Source: Cytophagaceae bacterium
GTDB lineage: Bacteria > Bacteroidota > Bacteroidia > Cytophagales > Flexibacteraceae
Length of the DNA stretch: 16,155 nucleotides
Direction: 5' to 3'
Assembly: GCA_947464365.1 (NCBI GenBank)
Contig: CANHWS010000043.1
Span: 1 to 16,155, forward strand
Shown here one piece after another: positions 8,268-13,874 of the stretch (within the stretch, counting starts at the first letter, position 1; every line of letters starts with the position of its first letter). A model generated the notes under the pieces. It saw only the letters and a program-made list of their open reading frames with translations, had not been told where the DNA came from and made no database searches. Made by a program: the position numbers and the translations under genes.

Positions 8268-8723
8268 AGCAGGAGTGCCTAGGTGATATAGATATCGTAT
8301 TATGTAGGGTGGCGTCTCGGACTGATTATGGTTGTGGAGACTACCCAAAACAGAGATTAGGATATCGGTAAGGATACGCAAAATTAACATCAATGCGAAG
8401 ACAGCAAACAAGCCTAGGGGCTTTGTGGCTGATTTATGCCTTGAATTGATAACAATAGGATTTGATCTTTCCCCACCCAGACTAACGTAGAATACAATCC
8501 GGATGGCTGGTGGTCAAATACCATTCTTTTAAGTCACCAAAGCCATGGTTACGACCAATCGACCAGATTCTGGTATGTACTTTTGCGGCTACAAATACTG
8601 ATCCAGACTTTAATTGTCTTGCTGCTATCTGGCGTATTGCGGGGTCTCGTATAGACCCATTTCTGCCCTGATCGATCTACGTTACTATCACTAGCTAAAC
8701 TCAAACACCCTAAGCCTTTTGCC
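8268..8723. other. Divergent intergenic region between mlaF-like gene and ybeY
   Basis: The 456-bp gap carries the minus-strand promoter at 8379-8408. On the plus strand a perfect -7 element TACTTTTG occurs at 8578-8585, 139 bases before ybeY, but no TTG lies at the right distance upstream, so I give it little weight. No remnant of an MlaE permease was recognised in the frames I examined, and no RNA gene was seen. Confidence 0.45.
8379..8408 (-). promoter_or_regulatory. Bacteroidota-type promoter for the mlaF-like / PPTase operon
   Basis: On the minus strand TTTG (8408-8405) is followed after 18 bases by TAATTTTG (8386-8379). Both elements match the Bacteroidota consensus TTTG ... TAnnTTTG perfectly, and the spacing is within one base of ideal. 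Transcription would begin near 8372, giving a 5' untranslated region of about 105 nt before ATG 8267. It is the best promoter match I found in the window. Confidence 0.6.
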
Positions 8724-9176
8724 ATGAGCGCACGCAATATCAGTTTCCATACCGAAGACATCGACTTTGTCCTGCCCAACAAAACAGATACCCGCAATTG
8801 GTTGGTTGGCATTGCTGGTGGGTACGGACTCAAGATCCGTAGTTTGGTTTATATCTTTTGCTCGGATACGTATCTGCATCAGCTCAATGTGCAATACCTA
8901 GACCATGATACGCTGACAGACATTATCACGTTTGACTACAACGATGAAGCGGGCGAAGGCAAGGTTGCTGGCGAGCTATACATCAGTCTGGATCGTATCA
9001 GGGACAACGCAAAAGACCATGGCGAAACAGCTGAGCGCGAAATGGCAAGGGTTATGGCGCATGGTCTGCTACACCTATGTGGCCTTAAAGACAAAACGGA
9101 TCAGGATGCGGCCAAGATGCGGAGTGCAGAAGAGCAAGCTTTGTTGGCATGGAACCTGGTTAAATCGAACTCTTAG
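8724..9176 (+). CDS. ybeY: Endoribonuclease YbeY (rRNA maturation factor)
   Basis: The 150-aa protein is a zinc-dependent endoribonuclease that takes part in 16S 3'-end maturation and ribosome quality control. The conserved TDIITFDY block (65-72) corresponds to the TDVLSF segment of other YbeY proteins, followed by GELYISLDRI (83-92). The metal site reads HGLLHLCGLKDKT: His113 and His117 are present, while the third ligand, His in E. coli, is Asp123. I recall Asp here as common in Bacteroidota homologues, so I take it as a lineage feature and not a defect. ATG 8724 gives a normal length. ybeY directly before mnmG is an arrangement I recognise from other Bacteroidota; here the two are separated by 323 bp holding three parS sites. 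Confidence 0.95.
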   Translation: MSARNISFHTEDIDFVLPNKTDTRNWLVGIAGGYGLKIRSLVYIFCSDTYLHQLNVQYLDHDTLTDIITFDYNDEAGEGKVAGELYISLDRIRDNAKDHGETAEREMARVMAHGLLHLCGLKDKTDQDAAKMRSAEEQALLAWNLVKSNS

Positions 9177-9200
9177 CAGGAACCAACCCTGCCCTATTGA

Positions 9201-9216
9201 TGTTCCACGTGGAACG
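9201..9216. other. parS: parS site 1 (15 of 16 bases)
   Basis: TGTTCCACGTGGAACG matches the ParB-binding consensus TGTTnCACGTGnAACA except for the last base. It is the leftmost of three copies, 24 bases after the ybeY stop. All three share the core GATGTTCCACGTGGAAC, including two bases (GA) outside the palindrome. This copy lies in no coding frame that I accept. Confidence 0.85.
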
Positions 9217-9296
9217 TCGATACCTATCAAATCTAAACAACAAAGTTTGCGGGATGGGATGCAAAAAGATCTTAACACGGAATTGCGGGCATCTGA

Positions 9297-9312
9297 TGTT
9301 CCACGTGGAACA
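9297..9312. other. parS: parS site 2 (perfect)
   Basis: TGTTCCACGTGGAACA is a perfect 16-bp palindrome identical to a canonical parS sequence. ParB binds it and spreads along the DNA to drive origin segregation with ParA and to load SMC in many bacteria. It begins 96 bp after site 1. Confidence 0.92.
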
Positions 9313-9399
9313 AAAGGAGGGCTTTCGTAGATAGAACACGATCGAATCAGGGCTACAACAATACTCAGTCGGGCTAGAACCTTGAAACAAAGGAACAGA

Positions 9400-9415
9400 T
9401 GTTCCACGTGGAACA
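9400..9415. other. parS: parS site 3 (perfect)
   Basis: This is a second perfect copy of TGTTCCACGTGGAACA, 103 bp after site 2 and 84 bp before the mnmG start. A third copy of a 16-bp palindrome in 215 bp excludes chance. ParB bound here could also affect mnmG transcription, since the mnmG promoter must lie in this interval or upstream of ybeY. Confidence 0.92.
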
Positions 9416-9499
9416 ACTAGCGAAAAATAATAGGGTAAAAACAAAAGGCTAGGAAATCAAAAAAGCATTAATGACATTTGCGGGTTAATTGCCCTAGCT

Positions 9500-11365
9500 A
9501 TGTTCAAACAATATGATGTCATCGTCGTAGGCGCTGGCCACGCCGGCAACGAGGCCGCTGCTGCTGCTGCCAACATGGGGTCTAGCGTTTTGCTAGTCAC
9601 CATGAACATGACAACCATTGGCCAAATGAGCTGTAACCCAGCTATGGGCGGTGTTGCCAAAGGCCAAATCGTAAGGGAAATAGATGCATTAGGCGGACTT
9701 AGCGGTATTGTCACCGACAAAACAACCATCCAATTCCGGATGCTAAACCGATCAAAAGGACCAGCTATGTGGTCCCCAAGATCGCAAAACGATCGTGCAG
9801 CCTTCGCAGAAGAATGGCGTTACCAGTTAGAGTCCACACCCAACCTGGACTTCTGGCAGGATATGGTAACTGGGTTGATTGTCAAGAACGGTCAGGTCAT
9901 TGGGATCAAGACTGGTTTAGGCAACGATGTTTATGGCAAAACAGTTGTCCTGACCAATGGGACGTTCCTAAATGGGCTGATCCACATCGGTGAAAAACAA
10001 TTTGGTGGAGGTCGAGCAGCCGAAAAAGCAGCCTCTGGTATAACTGAACAATTGGTGGAGCTTGGCTTCGAAGCAGGCCGCATGAAAACCGGTACACCGC
10101 CACGCATCGATGGCCGGTCGCTCAACTATTCCTTGATGGAAGAACAACCAGGGGACGATAACCCACAAAAGTTCTCCTATCACGATAGTACCACAGCCGT
10201 ACAAGATCAGCTCAGTTGCTGGATCACCTATACAAACGATGCCGTCCATCAAGTACTAAAGACAGGGTTCGAACAAAGCCCTATGTTCACTGGCCGCATC
10301 AAAGGTCTAGGTCCCCGCTATTGCCCATCAGTAGAGGACAAAATCAATCGGTTTGCGGACAAAGACCGTCATCAGATATTCGTAGAGCCCGAAGGACGAC
10401 GCACCGTTGAGATTTACGTAAACGGATTTAGCACCTCCTTGCCAGAAGAAGTACAGCAAAAAGCCATTAGGCTAATACCAGGTTTCGAAAACGCCAAGAT
10501 GTTCCGTCCTGGTTACGCCATCGAGTATGACTTCTTCCCACCAACACAGCTCAAGCACACACTTGAAACTAAGCTAATCCGTGGGCTATTCCTTGCCGGG
10601 CAGATTAACGGGACAACAGGTTACGAAGAAGCTGGTGGCCAAGGGATTATGGCCGGTATCAACGCACACTTACAGGCACACGATAAAGCACCATTCACAT
10701 TAGGAAGGGACCAAGCTTACATCGGTGTCCTGATCGACGACTTAATCACAAAAGGTACTGACGAACCTTATCGGATGTTCACCAGCCGTGCAGAGTTCCG
10801 GACCCTGCTGCGCCAAGACAACGCAGATATCCGACTAACGGGTTTGTCTCATGCAATTGGGTTGGCCTCAGAAACCGCCTTTGCGAAAGTAGAAGCTAAA
10901 ATCGCAGCTACTGCACAACTGATCAAGGATCTAGGTAAATGGAAGATCACACCAGATCAAGCAAATCCTGTACTTGAAGGTATTGGTACGGCCCAAATAC
11001 GGGAGAAAACAACCATGCTGAACCTTATCCGGAGGCCAGATGTGGATATGGATAGTATTGAACAAATGGCCCTTGCCTTTGGCATCATCACCGAACCTTT
11101 ACCAACAGAAGTCAGCGAACAAGCCAGCATCCAGATCAAGTACGAGGACTACCTAGAGAAAGAACGGATCATGGCCGATAAACTTAGTAATCTGGAAAAC
11201 ATCAAGATAAACCCAGCTTTCGATTACGCCAAGATCTCATCCATCTCAAATGAGGCTCGCGAAAAACTAAGTAAAGCCAAACCTGTGAGCTTAGCACAGG
11301 CATCGCGCATTTCTGGCATCAAACCATCCGATATCAGTATCCTGTTGCTTCATATCCAATCTTAG
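9500..11365 (+). CDS. mnmG: tRNA U34 carboxymethylaminomethyl synthesis enzyme MnmG (GidA)
   Basis: The 621-aa FAD protein works with the GTPase MnmE to place the cmnm5 group on wobble uridine 34 of several tRNAs. It has the N-terminal dinucleotide-binding motif VIVVGAGHAGNEAA (7-20), the CNPAMGGVAKG signature (45-55), GRMKTGTPPRID (about 193-204), and GPRYCPSVEDKI with Cys275, the counterpart of E. coli Cys277. QINGTTGYEEAGGQGIMAG and the C-terminal MnmE/tRNA-binding helical domain (YEDYLEKERIMADKL onward, then ISGIKPSDISILLLHI) are complete. Length is close to the E. coli protein (629). ATG 9500 directly precedes the FAD fold. mnmG near oriC is an old bacterial arrangement. Here it lies between parS and oriC and is transcribed toward oriC. 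Confidence 0.98.
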   Translation: MFKQYDVIVVGAGHAGNEAAAAAANMGSSVLLVTMNMTTIGQMSCNPAMGGVAKGQIVREIDALGGLSGIVTDKTTIQFRMLNRSKGPAMWSPRSQNDRAAFAEEWRYQLESTPNLDFWQDMVTGLIVKNGQVIGIKTGLGNDVYGKTVVLTNGTFLNGLIHIGEKQFGGGRAAEKAASGITEQLVELGFEAGRMKTGTPPRIDGRSLNYSLMEEQPGDDNPQKFSYHDSTTAVQDQLSCWITYTNDAVHQVLKTGFEQSPMFTGRIKGLGPRYCPSVEDKINRFADKDRHQIFVEPEGRRTVEIYVNGFSTSLPEEVQQKAIRLIPGFENAKMFRPGYAIEYDFFPPTQLKHTLETKLIRGLFLAGQINGTTGYEEAGGQGIMAGINAHLQAHDKAPFTLGRDQAYIGVLIDDLITKGTDEPYRMFTSRAEFRTLLRQDNADIRLTGLSHAIGLASETAFAKVEAKIAATAQLIKDLGKWKITPDQANPVLEGIGTAQIREKTTMLNLIRRPDVDMDSIEQMALAFGIITEPLPTEVSEQASIQIKYEDYLEKERIMADKLSNLENIKINPAFDYAKISSISNEAREKLSKAKPVSLAQASRISGIKPSDISILLLHIQS

Positions 11366-11398
11366 TAGCAAACACTAATTTCCAAGAAGACATACCTG

Positions 11399-11596
11399 AT
11401 GTTCCTACAAGTCCCTACCCTACTAGACAGCATCGGAAGTAAGGGAAGGATAACAGGTGCGGATAGCCTTAAAACGAGTACCGTGCAAGGATCAGAGTCC
11501 GGAACCACAACGGACTATCTTGTGGCCGGAGGTACAATCTTGCTGCTTACTGCCATTATCTTTGTGTTGTTCAACCTACGCACCCGGCCACAATAG
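11399..11596 (+). CDS. Small single-pass membrane protein, function unknown
   Basis: A 65-aa frame starts 34 bases after mnmG on the same strand. It has a polar N-terminal half rich in Ser, Thr and Gly (residues 1-38), then one clear transmembrane segment (about 40-59, YLVAGGTILLLTAIIFVLF) ending in a short basic tail (NLRTRPQ). The single hydrophobic span followed by positive charge suggests an N-out, C-in orientation. I do not recognise a family. Support is the coherent membrane topology and its position in a plus-strand series. It could still be a chance frame. Confidence 0.5.
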   Translation: MFLQVPTLLDSIGSKGRITGADSLKTSTVQGSESGTTTDYLVAGGTILLLTAIIFVLFNLRTRPQ

Positions 11597-11690
11597 GGCA
11601 TGAGGTAGCAGAACACAATAATCAACCAGTAGGTAACCCTGCAGGACAACAGAGATGTACCAAACACCGAACTCAATTCTTGGCACCAAG

Positions 11691-13313
11691 ATGGCCTTCC
11701 ATCTAAAAAAAAGGAACATCTATGCGAGACTAAGTTATGGAGCCATCGTCCTAACAGCTTACCTACTCCAAAGTTGTGCATCGGTCACCAATCCGGAAGG
11801 TGGACCCAAGGATGAGACCAAACCAAAGCTACTGAGCCTGAGCCCAGCCAACCAGGCCACGAATTACAAAGGCAACACCATTACGCTCAGCTTTGACGAA
11901 CCCATTACAATCAATGACTTAAACCAACAGCTGATAATCACTCCTACCATAACATCCGGCTACAAGTCCGAAGTTAGTGGCAAAAAGTTGACCTTGACTT
12001 TCAACAAGGCATTAGCAGAAAACACCACCTACTTCTTGGCCATCAGAGCCGGTATTAAAGATCTAACAGAAGGAAACGTTCCAGACTCTTGCGAGTTTGC
12101 ATTTAGCACTGGGCCCTACATTGATAGCAATACGGTCAATGGTTTGGTGCTAGACCCCGTATTAGATAAGGTGATAGATGATGCTGTGGTAGCGCTATAC
12201 CGCGACAGCGACACACTGAACATCCAGAAGCAGAACCCACTATACATCTGTCGGTCAGACAAAGAAGGCAAATTTAAATTCAGGAACCTGCCTAGTGCAC
12301 AATTCAGACTCTTTGCCTACAATGATGCGAACAAGGACCTGAAGTACACAAACAAAACAGAACTACTAGGTTTCCTTAACCATCCCATCAACTCGGCTAA
12401 GGACACAAGCTACCTACTAAGGATAGTAGCCCAAAACCTGGATAGCCTCAAGCTATATGACAACGAAGCAGGCCTAAACAAATCCAGCCTCAACTTTAGC
12501 AAAGGAATCGAGACCTTCAGGATTATCAGTAGCTCGGCACCGGACCAACGCCTGGCTGTAAGCAAAGGACCCAAAAGGGTTATATTATCGTGGTCTAAGG
12601 TCAAACATGACAGCATCAAGATCAAGTATCAGGCAACAGACAGTACTGGGCAGACGCTAGAAAGTCAGGTAATGCTGCACTTCAGCAAAACACGACTAGC
12701 TACCGAAAAGTCCGTCGTGGCCTATACTTTTGACCAGCAGACTAACCAGAAAATTATACCAGACGAAGGTATCAATTTACAGACATCAGATAGCATCACG
12801 AAGGTCAACAAAGATAAGTTCAAGGTCCTATTTGACGGTGATACTATTACAGACCAAGGTAAGTCCTTGACTGTGAACGAGACCGGAAAAAGACTTACGA
12901 TCAAGACCGAAAAAAGACCGAAATCCAAACTGAGATTAGTAATAGCGCCTAACGCCATCGTAACATTACACGATAGCACAAACCACACAGCCGATACGCT
13001 AGACTACGGAATTGCCGAAGAAGCAGAATTCGGAATTATCCACACGATATGTACTGCCAAGCCGCCTTTCCTGATCCAGATATTAGACGGTGGCAACAAC
13101 GTGGTTCGCTCAGTCCAGGACAAGCTGAAATATGATTTTACCTGGTTACCTCCATCAACCTATTCAGTAAGGTACGTAGAAGATAGCAACAAAAATGGGC
13201 GCTGGGACGCAGGAAACGTGATTTTAGGGACACTACCAGAACGTATCTTATATTACAAAGAGAAGATACTAGTCAAACAAAATTGGGAGATCGATGAGAT
13301 TAGCTTACCATAA
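11691..13313 (+). CDS. Outer-membrane lipoprotein with Big_5 (SbsA-like Ig) domain
   Basis: The 540-aa protein begins with a lipoprotein signal: basic n-region (KKR, 6-8), hydrophobic core, and lipobox LQSC with the lipidated Cys29. I chose ATG 11691 because an earlier ATG at 11655 would put 12 more residues ahead of the signal. After Cys29 comes a PEGGPKDETKP motif seen in many Bacteroidota relatives, then a Big_5 Ig-like domain (about 42-142, from KPKLLSLSPANQ to FAFSTGPY). A carboxypeptidase-regulatory-like beta domain follows (about 148-240), then a long beta-rich region, and a C-terminal domain with YVEDSNKNGRWDAGN. The role is unknown, presumably surface or periplasmic. The gene stops at the left edge of the proposed oriC. 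Confidence 0.87.
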   Translation: MAFHLKKRNIYARLSYGAIVLTAYLLQSCASVTNPEGGPKDETKPKLLSLSPANQATNYKGNTITLSFDEPITINDLNQQLIITPTITSGYKSEVSGKKLTLTFNKALAENTTYFLAIRAGIKDLTEGNVPDSCEFAFSTGPYIDSNTVNGLVLDPVLDKVIDDAVVALYRDSDTLNIQKQNPLYICRSDKEGKFKFRNLPSAQFRLFAYNDANKDLKYTNKTELLGFLNHPINSAKDTSYLLRIVAQNLDSLKLYDNEAGLNKSSLNFSKGIETFRIISSSAPDQRLAVSKGPKRVILSWSKVKHDSIKIKYQATDSTGQTLESQVMLHFSKTRLATEKSVVAYTFDQQTNQKIIPDEGINLQTSDSITKVNKDKFKVLFDGDTITDQGKSLTVNETGKRLTIKTEKRPKSKLRLVIAPNAIVTLHDSTNHTADTLDYGIAEEAEFGIIHTICTAKPPFLIQILDGGNNVVRSVQDKLKYDFTWLPPSTYSVRYVEDSNKNGRWDAGNVILGTLPERILYYKEKILVKQNWEIDEISLP

Positions 13314-13465
13314 TCATGACCTTAAAACAACAATCGGCGTTATTTTTTTTATCCACACAGTAGAAATACTTATCCACATACCGCCACAATAATGGTGGAT
13401 AACTACCCCTAAGGCATGGGATATCAGGGACATAATATGTGGACAAGAGACAAGCGGTAGGTAAC

Positions 13466-13503
13466 CTGTGGATAACATTGGACAAGTCACGCCTTATCCA
13501 CAG
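13466..13503. repeat. Perfect 10-bp inverted repeat of two DnaA boxes
   Basis: CTGTGGATAA (13466-13475) and TTATCCACAG (13494-13503) are exact reverse complements with 18 bases between. Each contains a perfect DnaA box, and the two boxes point away from each other. The pair sits in the middle of the oriC box cluster and may form the core for DnaA assembly. Confidence 0.8.
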
Positions 13504-13678
13504 AGATATACACCTGTATAACTAAGGGTAGCTAATCGGGAGCTAATCCACACCTTAAAGACCTACTAAGACGCAAATCCTAAGACATCAAGGACTTAGA
13601 AATGTGGACAACCTTGTGGACAACACTGTATAACAATCGAATAGGCATCTAGTTATTAACAAGCAGTACCTTGTACAC

Positions 13679-13733
13679 ATATCCACAGAGCTAATAGTAA
13701 GAGATAATAATCTTTATCTTATGATAGTTAATA
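13679..13733 (+). other. Candidate DNA unwinding element / basal unwinding region
   Basis: The rightmost DnaA box (ATATCCACA, 13679-13687) is followed by GAG and then CTAATAGTA (13691-13699), three successive NTA triplets, and then an AT-rich tract to about 13733. In Bacillus a DnaA box, a short GC-rich spacer and repeated CTA/TTA triplets (DnaA-trios on the opposite strand) mark where the helix opens. The resemblance in order and spacing is clear, but only the first triplet matches the preferred base at its first position. Confidence 0.45.
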
Positions 13734-13874
13734 GAGAGGCAAGACCGAACGAGCGTGCCGAGCGCAAAGGCATCTAACGTCAAAAAAAATAGCCAACTTT
13801 ACACAGTCATCATCAGACCCCCAGCCCCCTGCCGAGCTGCTTGCCTGATCCACACCAGCTTTTGCCAACTGTTT

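Larger units (their letters stand above)
9177..9499. promoter_or_regulatory. ybeY-mnmG intergenic region: centromere-like parS cluster
   Basis: The 323-bp gap contains the three parS sites and no credible gene; frames that cross it on both strands owe their length to the lack of stops around the repeated palindromes. Close to mnmG the DNA is A-rich (9421-9470). GACATTTG at 9473-9480 is one base off a -7 element, but no -33 element sits at the right distance. No terminator was recognised after ybeY. Confidence 0.7.
13314..13754. other. oriC: Probable chromosomal replication origin, oriC
   Basis: The intergenic DNA holds a dense set of DnaA boxes (consensus TTATCCACA). Perfect copies: 13349-13357 and 13370-13378 on plus, 13467-13475 on minus, 13494-13502 on plus. 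One-mismatch copies: 13544-13552 and 13679-13687 on plus; 13394-13402, 13438-13446, 13603-13611 and 13615-13623 on minus. That is ten boxes in about 340 bp, with a weaker TTGTACACA at 13671 and two copies of CTGTATAAC (13514 and 13626), whose complement begins TTATACAG. An AT-rich tract (13691-13733, about 80% A+T) follows the last box. mnmG and parS are within 4 kb. dnaA is not adjacent, which is not unusual in Bacteroidota. A chance cluster of four perfect 9-mers in 155 bp is very unlikely. Confidence 0.88.

Noticed and set aside
8268..8411. A 48-residue N-terminal extension of the MlaF-like ATPase, or a remnant of the MlaE permease
   Set aside because: It starts at TTG, has no similarity to ABC N-termini or to the MlaE C-terminus as I know it, and contains the best promoter in the window.
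8578..8585. TACTTTTG as the ybeY promoter
   Set aside because: The -7 element is perfect, but no TTG lies 17-21 bases upstream. A six-base match is expected by chance several times in a window this size.
8932..9444. Frames of 94-132 aa through the ybeY end and the parS cluster on both strands
   Set aside because: They overlap ybeY and repeat the peptide VPRGTS or FHVEH wherever the parS palindrome is read; the repeats are a DNA signal, not a protein repeat.
13314..13754. Confirming oriC by a switch in strand composition
   Set aside because: Hand counts of a few 60-base samples and by-eye comparison showed that sense strands are A/C-rich for genes on either strand, so local skew follows coding direction and cannot place the origin. 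A genome-wide calculation is needed.
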